Positions 8,928-20,354 of a stretch of 64,000 nt of DNA are shown piece after piece. Below the pieces are notes generated by a model. That model was not told the DNA's origin. It worked only from the letters and a program-made list of their open reading frames with translations, and made no database searches. Made by a program: the position numbers and the translations under genes. Numbering within the stretch: position 1 is the first letter of the stretch; every line of letters starts with the position of its first letter. Origin of the DNA: Melieria omissa (taxonomy: Eukaryota > Arthropoda > Insecta > Diptera > Ulidiidae); NCBI GenBank assembly GCA_963971225.1, contig OZ020269.1:33563264-33627263 (forward strand). Reading direction: 5' to 3'.

Positions 8928-11717
8928 TTAGTTAGACGCTGCAACTGGTGCAGCTGTTGCCATCGTGTTTGCGGCCTGTGGAGTTGCCTCTGTGGCATTC
9001 TGCGCCTGCGTCTTCAGCGAGTTGTTGCGCGAACGTGGATTACGCTTGCCGCGCTGTGGCTTGCCACCGCCACTGGCGGGCGGAGATGGCGATTTTGTTG
9101 TGGAATCGGGCAGTTGACCTGCAGCTCCTTGCTTGTCACCACCGGCTCCTTGCTCGCTGCCAGGGCGAGCGCTGCTGCTGCCGTCGTTCTTCATATTGTT
9201 GCGTACTGAAATTCAAACATGTAAATTATGGTTGACATTTCAACGACTTTGTTGTGCAGCAGTGACATAGGGACCGACATACCTCCGCGTCTATTACGGC
9301 GGCGATTGTTGTTCTTAACAATTGGCTTAATAGTCGTCTTTGCGGGATCGAAGTAACTGTCAAACAAATCGGCCAACTCCGTCTTGTCCTCGGGCTTCAA
9401 TTCTTCGATGACCTGCAGAACCTCGACCAGGCCGTCCTTCTGTTTCTCGCTCCAGATAGCGTTCAGCGTCTGCAGGTCGTAGCCCTGCTCTGCCAAAATG
9501 ATGCGGAACTTCACGGCGCGCACACGATGGTACAGCGTTGTCTTGAAGTAGTTCAAGAACACCGGACGGAATGAGTTCTGGCGCTCCAGGTTCTCATTCT
9601 GAGTCTGCAACTCGTTCAGGTCGCAGTCAATGGGATGTGCGTACGGCTGCAATGAAGATAACATCCTCTCCAATGCGACGTTCGAGTCGAGTGCGACTTT
9701 GTGCTCCTGATTGCTTAGCTGCAAGGCTACTTCGTACGCGAGTTTGGCACGCACGCTAGCATTGCCGTCGAACAGTTCACGCTCCTGCGGAGGCGCACCC
9801 TTGTTAGCAGGCTTCTGAGGGCTTTGCGATTGAGCATCGGCGACGGCTGTTGTCGAACTGACGGTGGAGTTGTTGGCTTCACTGTCAGGGGCCCCGGTCT
9901 CGCTCGCCTTGGCGCTCAGCACTTTCGAGAGCTTGCGCAGTGTGTAGTGCTGCAGTGACTCGTTGGCGTTGGCCTTGGCCAGGTTGAGGCCGTTGGCGAA
10001 CGACTTCACTGTGCTGAGGAACCTGTCCAGCAGGTTGTACTTCTTAAGCGATTCCAAAATCATGTATGGAATGAATTTGCGCTCTTCGTGATAAACTAGA
10101 ATGATGCCCTGCGAGCTGGCATCCTTGGCTTTGAGCGCTTCCAGCCAATCAAGAAAATCTTTAAGTGCAGCAATTTCCGATTTGGATTTAATAATCTGCA
10201 AAATGGGGAATGTGATTAGAAAACTAACAAGGTATGATTATACAAAATGGGAATGTGTCCTCGTTCTTGATGGTGATTTTTTGTGTTTTATTGAGTTATA
10301 TAAGTTAAAGACCAATTGGTATTAGAAAATCCGCACTATTTTCCATGTTTCTTCTGCAATTCGCTAACCTCTTTTAAGGAAAGTGTACTTACACAAAAGC
10401 ACCTGTGCGAAACACTTCCTTTCAAGACAATAGTTCGTCCGGTAATCGGGTTATTGCTAAAGAAACATCGAGAAATAGTGTAGTATTTCTAACACACAAC
10501 ATTTAATAAAATTAGATTTTGTCAGTGTTATTTTAGAGGAGCGGAAGCATTCGGGAAATTGTTTTGCACGATATAATGGTATAAAAATATCTTCCGGAAT
10601 ATGAAAATCAAACTTTGATTAAGCTTTTGAAACTTTTTCTTACCTTATAAGTCTGCATCGATTTTAACATGCGATAAAATCCAATTGAGATCACGCGAAC
10701 TTGATGGCGCTGACGGGCAGCGGGATTCAGGTTCATGTATGGCATTATGTACTGTTCAAAATGATCCTTTGGGGTAAAGGCAGCCAACTGAACTATCTGA
10801 AAATTTGATAGTTTGTGAAAATTAGTCAGTCATAGAGAAAAAGGGAATCAGGGCATAGGAATTAGAATTACATTTCAAATATTAAAAAAAATTCTACCTA
10901 TTAATCATTTGATGTTTACACCGAACATCATTGAACATGTTGCACACAAAAGAGGTGGGTACAAGAATGTGTATAGGTTTTTAAAAATGTTCAAGCATCA
11001 TGTTGATATTCCTAGAATATTAAATATTCGTTTTGAATATAGAAGTGTATGGGATCAGTCTACTATCCAGCCGATAATCCACGAAAAAATTTTTCTTACG
11101 AAATTTCTAAAATCGTTTCAAATAACGTTTGAATCAAGTTTCTAGGATATCAGTAAATCCAATTTATGTTTCGCAAAATAATGTTCCGTAGGCAAGTGTG
11201 AAAGTGAATTCATTTCAAACTAGTTTCCACCAATTTGTAAACTTCGCAACTGCCGAGTGCTGAGTGCAACAACTAACCGATCGTCTAAAACTGTAATCAA
11301 AACTGATCACAAAAACATTTCACTGCACTCGAGTAAGGGTCAATAATCCCAGATCCGGCGGCGGAAAACACATAATACACACAGGAAGACAGTAAATATG
11401 CAGTTACGAATTCAACAACAAATCCCAGGCAGTGCAGTGAGCGCTTGCGCGGGTGCATGCTCACGTAACTGTTCTGCGAATTAGACGTGTCGCCGCGTTC
11501 GCGCCATTTAATGCTGTGCTCCACCACTTACCTCATCTATGAGACGGCGTCCCGTTGTGTCGATGTCGATGCCGACCAGCGTGTACTTGCCCTTGGGCAA
11601 TGTCTTCAGCGGCAAGTTGTTGGCGGCGACGCTGGCGTTCGTGGCAGTGCCATTGGCGACGACGCCATTTGCTGACGCGGCGACCCCGTTCTGCGTTGCA
11701 TTTGTTGAAGCGACCAT
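8928..11717 (-). CDS. exu: Maternal effect protein exuperantia
   Basis: Minus-strand exons 11717-11532, 10796-10644, 10195-9283 and 9205-8928 join with GT-AG junctions to a 509-residue protein (Drosophila Exu is slightly longer, 532). Exu is an RNA-binding protein needed for bicoid mRNA localisation in the Drosophila oocyte and for spermatogenesis. It has an exonuclease-like (EXO) fold without nuclease activity and a SAM-like domain. Seen here: a variable Ala/Asn/Thr-rich N-terminus (1-40); the EXO domain starting YTLVGIDIDTTGRRL (about 45-58) and running through IKSKSEIAALKDFL and IILVYHEERKFIPYMILESL; a low-complexity linker (about 200-240); the conserved block ELFDGNASVRAKLAYEVALQ; then LERQNSFRPVFLNYFKTTLY; and a basic tail RRRNRRGG followed by LPDSTTKSPSP. 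Start chosen at MVASTNATQNG (context CAGAAATGG); frame upstream is open but unlike Exu. A TTTAG just upstream may be the acceptor of a 5' UTR intron. Confidence 0.97.
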
Positions 11718-14280
11718 TTCTGCTGGATCCTCTTGGCTAAATCGAGAAATCGAAAATGCGTCGATAGCTGCAAAGAAATGCACAAGACGTGACTTTAAAC
11801 CAGTGGTGAGAATTTAAAATTTAGCGAACAAGCGACGAATGAATGCGTCGGTAAATTTCAAGCGAAGATTAGTTTTTTTTTCAGCGCATTCAAATATTCT
11901 CACCGGTAATGGTTAACCGGATGTCGTTGTTTATTACCTGAAATTGCTGTTTCTTTTTCAAAACGAACTTTTCAACAAAATTGAAAATTTTCACAATTTC
12001 GATGCGAGAGCTTCACGAAAGACAAATGAATCCTGCGAATGAAAAGAAGAAAATGTAGTTCCGTATGCAAAGTAGAAATTCAAGCTCAAGTAGTTGAGTG
12101 GGCGGGTGGGAACGCAGGTAGTCCATTACTTTTTTGCTTGCTTGCAATGAAAAATTCCAACTGGCAGAATTTTCGTTGGCGAAATTTCGATATTTCAAAT
12201 GCTCGCGTACCGCGCGGTTCGAATTCCACTGACCGAATGGACCGTCCGTTCGCGTCTGCGCCAGATGCGACTGACACTGACCGTAGGCGGTGGATGGCAA
12301 CACACACGCAAGCGAACGGATCGAGTCGTGTGGGCGAACAAGAGGAAAGCTGAAGAACCAGAACTGCGCTCAAGCTCTCAAGACAACGGTACAATTCCCG
12401 ACTCTGTGATTAGCTCGGCGACCTGTGCGAATGTAATCGTCCTCTGGTTCCAACGTTCCACAGACTCCAAGTGGGTTGGCTATCAGGTACACAGCGTATT
12501 CTTCCTTTCGGATCTCTACTACGTCGTGGTGTAGGCGTGTGGCGAGGCGGCAGTGGCGGCGACGGGCGACGTCAAACGAGAGCGCACCAAGAAACGAAAC
12601 AATTCGTACGAAAAACAAAAACAAAATGATTTCCGAAAACCTCCAAAGAGCTTTTTTCGTTGCAAGCCCGAGAAAAATATTTAGAAAATCAGAGCAAACT
12701 TTGTCGCCTGCTGGGGGCGTACGCAAGTAGCAGGTAGCGAAGGCATGCAAAGTGGATTTCCGCACGAAATGCATGTTTTCAACACAGTCGAACTGGTTCT
12801 CAAACGGCCAATGCCGATTAGTTATTCGGCGGCGCGTGCGGCCCAATTACCCAACACCGCGTGCACTTGCTGCGCATCCAATACATTCCCTCGGACCAAG
12901 ACGACGTGTGCGCGCCGTAATGCGAGCGATTTTTCCATATTTAGGTTAGCTGTGCAGATAGGTTTCTGCTTCTTAAAGGATTTTCGAAAATACACCAACC
13001 TGACTGGGTCTTCAATCAAACGTTGGCCTTGATTAAAATATATGCGAAATGCAATTTTTCTGCCTAGTTAGTGCACGAAATGCGTTTGTCCGCTGCACTA
13101 CAAACTGAAATTTACATGCAGTCGCACAAAAATTCAACTTGTTCTAGAAATGGCTGCGCACCACACTTGCCCAACTGATAAGGGGAAAATTCAAAATGTA
13201 GCATGCGACTGACAGTTGCAGCTCAGCTGTTCGCGAACAGCCGCTGTGCATTTGTGCGTGGTGAATATAGATGCCGGTGTCAACTGTGGCCACTCATATG
13301 GCGAACAGCTGACGCAGCTGACCCAGCTGACCCAGGGTGAACCATGATTGTTACCAATAAGAGAGCGTAACACACTGAATACGTTCGAAATTTTCTGATT
13401 GGCATTTTGCTATAACTGAAATTTATTAAAGGTTACTAGTAAGATTCTACAGATTTGAAGATTTCTGTGGGCTGCAATTTGAGGCTCGAAATGCCTAGTT
13501 GAGAACTTGTTTTCATCTTTTAAATTTTGAAATTAGTTATATGAGGACGTATAGGGTAGCGGAATGCGTATTCTTATTACTCAATGTGCCATAAAGTAAA
13601 CATTATTACAAGAACCTAATTTATTTGGTACAATTTGTATTGCAGTTCACAAAATTTTCCAATAACACAAATATAATATAGATATGTGCAAAAACATAAA
13701 AGAAATGTAATGTTGGCAATACCCTAAGATGGCTTTTGGTAAAGTGTTTTTCGCGCGGAGCACAACAGAGAGCGATAATCAGCTGTTTGGACTTGTGTGC
13801 TGCCAGTTGGCAAGTGAAACTTTTCACATTTTGTTTTTATCGAAATATTCTAATAATTTGATGCATTTGCAGCTAAATGTAAGAATAAACCACATATTGC
13901 TTGACGTTTCATGGTAAAAAATTATTCAATACGGAACAAAATTTGTGTGGTAGCAACAAATAAGCGTTTCACATCTGCGTTATTATCGGCAGGGAACCGC
14001 ATTGGTAATTGTTGTTTTTATTTCGTTGATAATCCAAGTTCGCAGAAATGAGACAATAAAAAATTGAAAGCCTGAAGGCTTCTGAAAATCACAGTGAAAT
14101 AAATGCTCAAAATAGTGTATAGCGCAATTGATTCGAAAGCAAAAGTTTGCCAACCTTAATTGCGTAAGACTCCAACTGGCCGAGTTGTGCAAAAGGCAAA
14201 CAGAAACCATTTACAACAAAAACGCGCAGTCAAAGATAAGCAACAGCGTCGCCGGCGAAGTGAGCAGAAGAACAAAAAAC
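11718..14280. other. Shared upstream region between exu and the galla-type gene
   Basis: The two genes are divergent and 2.56 kb lies between their start codons, so both promoters and any 5' UTR exons should be here. Around 12.1-12.9 kb the DNA is GC-richer and many frames are open on both strands without any agreeing with a protein family; I treat these as chance. At 13203-13340 there is a cluster of CAGCTG sites, including short direct repeats of GACCCAGCT. No TE ends were recognised. Confidence 0.5.
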
Positions 14281-15047
14281 ATGTTGTCTTTCATCAAACG
14301 CAAACTGTCCGAATCGGACTCTAGTAGCAGCAACACAGCCGCAACGACCACGAGTGTAGTGGACACAAATCTGCTGGTGCAGAAGACCAATCAGATGTCG
14401 CTGGGCTCTGAAGCAATAACCATTGGCGAGGATGCACTGCTGCAGGAGCTGGGCTACAAGGACGCCAACGATCTGCAGGAGACAGTTTACGGTATTGCTT
14501 GCGATTAATACGATGTGTAAATGTTGATGCATGTAAAATTATTTGTTTAACCCGCAGATGCGCTGCGCACAATACGCGACCCCGAGAAGCCCTGCACGCT
14601 GGAAGACCTGAATGTGGTCTATGAGGATGGGATTTTTGTGCAGCCCCCCACAAGATCGAACGTTTCAGTGGTGCGTGCTAAGTGCTCAACTATGCGTGAC
14701 TTAATCGCCGGCTGAACTTTCTTTTTGTGCTCATTTTAGGTGCGCATTGAGTTCAATCCGACTGTCCCGCACTGCTCCCTGGCCACGCTCATTGGGCTGT
14801 GCATACGAATCAAGGTGGAGCGCAGCCTTCCGCACAACATCAAGTTGGATATTTATATAAAAAAGGGCGCACACACAACGGAGGAAGAAAGTAAGCTCAC
14901 GAATTACCTAACAGCATTAGAATGATTTATTTCTTTCACTTTAATGCAGTTAATAAGCAAATCAACGATAAGGAGCGTATTGCTGCCGCCATGGAAAATC
15001 CAAATCTTCGGGAGCTCGTCGAAAACTGCATCAAGGACGACGAATGA
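14281..15047 (+). CDS. galla-1: MIP18/CIAO2A-family cytosolic Fe-S assembly protein (galla-1 type)
   Basis: Exons 14281-14491, 14558-14670, 14740-14890 and 14950-15047 join at GT-AG sites to 190 residues. The family (DUF59/MIP18, human CIAO2A/FAM96A) is part of the cytosolic iron-sulfur targeting machinery; Drosophila Galla proteins also bind Crumbs and Xpd. An N-terminal Ser/Thr-rich leader of about 60 residues precedes the domain. Domain landmarks are [19 protein letters not shown] (from about residue 72), the hallmark [19 protein letters not shown] with the conserved reactive Cys (about 117-135), and the C-terminal [29 protein letters not shown] and the last block match the CIAO2A type better than CIAO2B, hence galla-1 rather than galla-2; that gene-name choice is from recall. 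Start is the first in-frame ATG after the upstream AT-rich leader. Confidence 0.9.
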
Positions 15048-16000
15048 GTTTGCGAAATATTTAACTACTAAGTCCGGTGTGAAGGTGAATTGGAGTCTTG
15101 AATTTAGTATACTGTACTTTAAATTAAAAATTACTATTGTTATATAACTTGTATTTTATAAACCTTTTTACAATACATTGCGCACTGTTTTGCTAAAGGT
15201 AGAGTGTGAGTGGTTTCTCTTTAAGGCCTTTCAACTTCTATCAAAAAGCGGCGACTCATCAATCTTCAGTCGAACGTAAACATTTCTATTGCTACGCTTA
15301 TTGAGCTGCGCATGGCGGCGTTTTAAGGCCGCATTGCCTTTCAATGGTTGCCTGATAACGCGCTAATGACCATAAGTACGAGAACGAATTAGTGTAGAAT
15401 GCTCTGCACACCATTGTAAGTTTGTTTACTTCGCGTCGCGATAACGAACCGTGTGCAACGACGCGCCAATATGGCCGCTGCATTGGTTTCTGAATGAATT
15501 TTTGCTGGCGGCACACAGCCACACGCCGCAACTGAACTTAGTGGCGACGTTTTGCCACCAACTTGCGGCCTGCAGATAAAATAAAAAAATAAAATCATAT
15601 CAGTTTAGGTAAAATGCTGACTTGAATTGACTGGTGACAAATGCATGAAAAGTCTATAAGTGTTGTGCGACAATTTAGTATTCTAGGCGGCGTTTGGTGT
15701 GTAAATGTAACGAAATGTAAACTTGTTTACTTGTGCTCGGCTGCGGAGTATTGTTGAGTATAGCTCCGTTCAAGATTATGTTAATGCCGAGCGAGGCTTC
15801 AACGCAAGTGGCCGCGACGTTGTTTTTAATTTCCCCATGAGGATTGATGAGACAAATATATTTTCAGTTGTATACTCGTTGGACATAAATTCCTAACTGC
15901 GTTAGATTACATTTATAAAAGTGTGTTATAAGCTGCGAGCTTTTTGAACTACTCTGATCACATATTGGCTCATAACACAAGGACGATCGAATCTAGAGAG
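15048..16000. other. Intergenic DNA after the galla-type gene
   Basis: Nothing recognised. No convincing AATAAA directly follows the stop; ATTTTATAAACC at 15152-15163 is the nearest AT-rich candidate. Open frames near 15.3-15.6 kb on the minus strand have no family resemblance. Confidence 0.4.
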
Positions 16001-16004
16001 TTAA

Positions 16005-16087
16005 CCCTTTCAGTCACAATGTCCAATATATCGGACTACAGTCCATACAATTCATACAGAATGGGCTTATTTTCATGACGGAAAGGG
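16005..16087. mobile_element. 83-bp TTAA-flanked miniature element
   Basis: TTAA at 16001-16004 and 16088-16091 brackets inverted ends CCCTTTCAGTCAC and (complement) CCCTTTCCGTCAT. The CCCTTT end plus TTAA duplication fits a piggyBac-superfamily MITE. It is too short for any gene. Confidence 0.7.
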
Positions 16088-16091
16088 TTAA

Positions 16092-16750
16092 TGTGAACCG
16101 GAAACCGAACCAACGAATTTTTCAAATGTCTGTCGCAAACCAAAAATCAAAGCATTATTTATTTGCTCCAATACACTTTGTGTATATAAGTTTAAGAGAT
16201 CATTCAAGTAAAATTAAAAAACCATACTTTCAACCACAATTTGTTTGCACTCGACAAAAAACATAACCACTAAGGTCAAGAAACAGCTGATTTTGTAACA
16301 ATCAACAGCAATTATTCCTTCTTGTGTTTTTTTTTCTTAAAATTATTTCTTAAAATAAAGAATAAAGAAAATGTATACTAATTCATTTAACAAATTACAA
16401 AATAATAATAATCAAAATTATTAAAATTAATTAAAATAAAGCAGTATTGATTGCACTTGAAGATTATACAGTTTACTTGTACTGATCACTTGATGACCTG
16501 AACCATTGTGATTTTGATTATGAAAGTACGTATGTAAGCTTTATGAAACAACCATTTTGTGTCCATATCGAGCCTGGAGAAGATTCGCTACATTTCGCAA
16601 GTACACTTTTGCATTCTGGTTGGAAAACAAAAAAAAATACAAAAACAAAACTGCACAGAATTCAACAAAAAGAAAAGCAATAAGCATCAAAAGTTGTAAA
16701 ATGCAACTTGAAAGAAAAGCAAGCAGCGAAATGTGCATTTTCACTACAAA
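16092..16750. other. AT-rich leader region
   Basis: No gene or repeat end seen. A TATATAAG stands at 16183-16190 but is not placed convincingly before an initiator. The last 120 nt before 16751 are A-rich, as in many dipteran 5' UTRs. Confidence 0.3.
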
Positions 16751-16982
16751 ATGGCTGCTTTGGCTGCAGCTGCCAGTGTCCGCATGGTTACCGTTATTGT
16801 TGCCGTTTGCGCAGCCACATTCACAGCCAGCGCTCCTATTGCGATTAAGCTGGAAGATGCCGTGAGCAATTTAGACAAATAAAAACCACGCAACCGAAGT
16901 AGCGAAGAGTAGGAAAATGTTCGAAAAAGCGGCACAGTTGAAAAATGAAGTAATGAAAGCTTTTAACATAATTAAAGAATAA
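16751..16982 (+). CDS. Putative small secreted helical peptide gene, frame broken by +1 at a TAA
   Basis: Frame 1 (16751-16882, 43 codons) starts at an excellent ATG (CTACAAAATGG). It encodes a signal-peptide-like segment MVTVIVAVCAATFTASA with an A-S-A cleavage pattern, then PIAIKLEDAVSNLDK and TAA. The +1 frame is open from 16875 and continues with the charged helical stretch NHATEVAKSRKMFEKAAQ, then LKNEVMKAFNIIKE and TAA at 16980-16982. Its own first ATG is at 16917. The two halves overlap by a few nucleotides and have matching amphipathic-helix character, so one roughly 76-residue precursor split by a single-base shift is the simplest reading. Options are a sequencing error, a recent pseudogene, two separate microORFs, or true +1 frameshifting. 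No family recognised. Confidence 0.4.
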
Positions 16983-17804
16983 TGCAAAAACGAAACGAAT
17001 TGGACTCCGAACGGCGGCAAAGATGTGCGCAACGCGACGGCAACTTCTTGAGCGGTAAACGGAAGCTGCTCAACATGTATGTGTGTTTGTGTGTGTATGT
17101 GGCGTGTTTCTCTTTTTGTGTTCATGCGATTTTCTTGTTGCTTCGCTCCACGCCGGTTGCTCGGCGTATTTGTGTTATGTTGTGTTTTGCAATACTTTTG
17201 TCGGTTTCATAGACCGCAAATGTGTTTTAGCGAAATTATGTTGATTTAAAGTGCCGCTGGTAGTGGTGCGTAAAGCTGTGCGGCAGCGCAGCATTCGCGC
17301 CAGCTTTGTTCTTGTCGCCGGCGTGGTCGAAGTTTTTATTGTTGCCACTTGGCGATATATGGTTTTGCAACTTGCACGCATGCACGCACTACTTCAATAA
17401 TATGAAATTAAGTGGGGCGATGTCCGAAGAGGCAAAAATATACCGAACCAAAAATGTATCAAATTACTGAAATTGAATGTAATTATGATGGTTTTATAAG
17501 TTTTTGTGGTTTGTATGATTTGTAAGTGCGCAGACTTTCATTAAAACTGGAGAAGGCGAGCCGCACACGAGGAATAAGTGTAATTTTTAAGTATACTGGA
17601 ATTGTTACTTGTTTTGTTTTTCATGTATTAAAAATTACCAAATAGTTCGTCCTGCAGTTTATTTATATAGCGAATTCGAGTTAAAACTATATGTTAATTT
17701 ATTGAACAAATATTCAAAGGAAATAGAAGTTGCATCGATCTAGAAATTGTTCGAGCAAAATGCTCATAGTGCTGAAATTTTGTTCTCTTTCTCTCTCTCT
17801 TTAA

Positions 17805-18325
17805 CCCTTTCGAATCCGAATTTTACCCTGTGTCTCGATATTACTTTTTGGTATTTAAATTATGAAACATTTGCCTAAGAAGTGTGCACACGACATTTGA
17901 AGACGCCACGCCTATTTGTTAGAGTTCTAGAGTTAGTTTCCTTTAAAACAATTTTAGCTTAAAACGGGTTAAATAATTCTGGTATCAATATTTTTTAATG
18001 ACAGAAAAATTATTTAATATTTATGGAAAACTGCAAAATGATCACTTTTTGATTCTATTTAACCATCGTTAAAGAAGCAGAGTTTTGATCAAACGCGCCC
18101 AATTCGGAGACTTCAATTAGATCACAAACTTTCCCTGATATCGCTGCAAATTATTGGAAATTTTGGGGATAACAGTAAAATTTTTGTAATTTGCTTTAAA
18201 TTAATTTCTAAAAACATTAATTTGTTGGTGCCTACTTAAAATTAAACCCATAAATCAATCGTAGCTTTTGCTATAAGATGACAAATAGGTGAAGTTGCTC
18301 TCAAGCAACTTTGGGGTCGAAAGGG
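17805..18325. mobile_element. TTAA-flanked MITE, family A, 521 bp
   Basis: TTAA at 17801-17804 and 18326-18329; inverted ends CCCTTTCGAATCC and (complement) CCCTTTCGACCCC. Internal sequence such as CTGTGTCTCGATATTACTTT (17829-17848) and ACGCGCCCAATTCG (18093-18106) recurs in the copies at 29.6 kb and 38.0 kb. No open frame of note. The ends and target site fit a non-autonomous piggyBac-superfamily element. Confidence 0.88.
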
Positions 18326-18415
18326 TTAACATTCTATGATCGTGTTATCGAACGAATATACTGACACGTTCCGTTTCCTGGTTTTAAATAGTGCTCAGTG
18401 CTGAAAAGTTCTTAA

Positions 18416-19190
18416 CCCATTAACCACAACCGTTGCTTTAAAGAAAGACTTACTTTAAAAAGTTGCATAAACAAGTCAAGTTAGACTTTAAAGCATAAAC
18501 TAAACTAAAGCATTAAAACGTACACTTTTTTGCTTTCAATACATAAATATTTTTAAACATTTTTTGTTCAAATATATTTCTTACTAGGAAATATATAATT
18601 TTTTTAATTTTTTTTGTTTAATCAGGAAAAACAGAAAAAATGTTTTTTGTTCTTTTAAATTGTATCAAATATGATTGGTTATACTAAAGTATGCTAAATA
18701 TTTTTAACAATATTATTATAATATATTTTTATATTTTTTATTTTATATAATAATATTTTTCTTCCTAGGAAAAATATAACTTTTAACATTTTTTGTTCAA
18801 TCAGAAAAAAACAGAAGAAAACTTTCTTTTTTTTTTAATTGTAACAAAAATGATTGGTTATACTAAAGTATGCTAAATATTTTTAACAATATTTAATGTC
18901 CACTATGTATATTCAGTATTCAGAGTTGAAAAGTGCTTGAGTGTTTAAAAATTACTGTTTCTTTAGCAACACTAACGAGATATATTGTCGTTTACTAAAA
19001 GTTCAATAGGTTCATAAGCAAAGCATTAACAATTCATTTTGCCAGTGTTGCTTTTAAGCAACGTTTAATTGCTGCAAAACGCGTTGAACGAAAATGATGA
19101 TTTTATGACTTTCAACTAGGGGTCAACATAAACTTATTCTGTGAAAATATAAAAAATCGTCGCGCAGACAAAAAAGCTGCGTTTAATGGG
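18416..19190. mobile_element. TTAA-flanked element, 775 bp, with internal duplication
   Basis: TTAA at 18412-18415 and 19191-19194; inverted ends CCCATTAACCACAACCG and (complement) CCCATTAAACGCAGC. A segment containing ATGATTGGTTATACTAAAGT followed by ATGCTAAATATTTTTAACAA occurs twice (about 18671-18710 and 18850-18889), within a longer imperfect direct repeat. Very AT-rich, non-coding. Its left end lies 83 bp from the right TTAA of the preceding family A element. Confidence 0.8.
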
Positions 19191-19194
19191 TTAA

Positions 19195-20346
19195 AGTCAT
19201 ATTTTTTTTTAATTTGTTGCTCCCGCGTTTTGACCACTCAAAGGGGGAAAGGGGGGGAATACTTGTGTAAAAATTGCTTAATTATCACCGGCGAGCTGTG
19301 GGTCGCCATATCTCAAATCTCAATGCGAGAGCGAGGCCAGTGCAACCATTGCTTGCAAGCAGCAACAACCAGGTAGTTTTTTTTTTTGGTTTTTTATGAC
19401 ATTTTTAGTCCATATTAGAGGTAACAAAAAACTTCAACTAAGAGGGCGTCACATGCGCGCGTATGCGTTCATTACGCTAATTGGCAAAGCAATCAAAAGG
19501 ACTCACGCACTTTACTTGTTCACTTGTTTCGCCCATTGCGTGCTGCAAGTGCCCCAACGATGTTCATGCTGCACGTTGCTGACGATGTCCGCGTCAATAG
19601 AAGTGGCATTTGTGCGAATGCAACTCAGTCATAACGCTGCTCGCCTTACAGATGCTTTGTGTTTGAGGACCTTCGTCAGCGTAGTTCAATTGCATTTGCA
19701 AAGGGCGCTGGTAACGAAGGTAATAGCCATGGAATTCTTCACTTGCGTCTTTATCCTGGCAGGACACTTGCCCAGAAACATGCAAAGACACAATCAAGTG
19801 TGGAAAAGACAGGGGAAAAAAACGAAAATGCGTGGTGGAAATTCGCAGAAAAAGCGTTTGCGAATGGGAAAAGGAGCAAATTTTGCATTACATATATACG
19901 TAGTGCAGCATGAATTTGTCCGCGGGTCCATTAAAATGAAGCGCAGTTGATTGTGTTTGATTTTTTGCCAGTATGTTTTTGTCCTCGCTCAGTGTGGAGG
20001 CGGTGGGGTACCGTGCAGTGCTGTCGTCGGCAAAAATGCAGTTTGCGAAAGTAATGAACGGACTTAGGTCTGAGCGTGCGACGTGCATAGAGAGTGGCTG
20101 ATTAAATTTTTTAATGGCCAGGCTTAGTGCTGGCGAACGCGTGAACGCTGCGCGCCATTCGTAAGGCGCACAAATGGCTCGTTTTACGTTCGCAGTCGGT
20201 GAGGGCGACAGATGCCAATTCGAAATTTAAAGCCACCCTCCTACATACATACTGGTAGCTACACACTTACCATAAAAAATTGAATATTTTGAACATTCTG
20301 AGGCAAAATGACATAATGTTACTGGAATAGGTTAGCCTGAGAGAAT
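19195..20346. other. Intergenic DNA with one unassigned long frame
   Basis: A plus-strand ORF of 184 codons starts at an ATG at 19396 (MTFLVHIRGNKKLQLRGR) and ends at 19950. It is longer than its neighbours, but it has no recognisable domain, mixed composition, and competing open frames on both strands. Otherwise nothing is seen. Confidence 0.2.
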
Positions 20347-20354
20347 ATAATTAT

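Noticed and set aside
12214..12226. GGTTCGAATTC resembling a tRNA B box
   Set aside because: No A box at the right distance and no cloverleaf pairing.
12370..12846. 158-codon minus-strand frame upstream of exu
   Set aside because: Overlapped by equally long plus-strand frames in the same GC-rich patch; unlike any protein I know.
19396..19950. 184-codon ATG frame
   Set aside because: Not called as a gene: no recognisable motif, and competing frames on the opposite strand. Kept only as a note in the intergenic entry.
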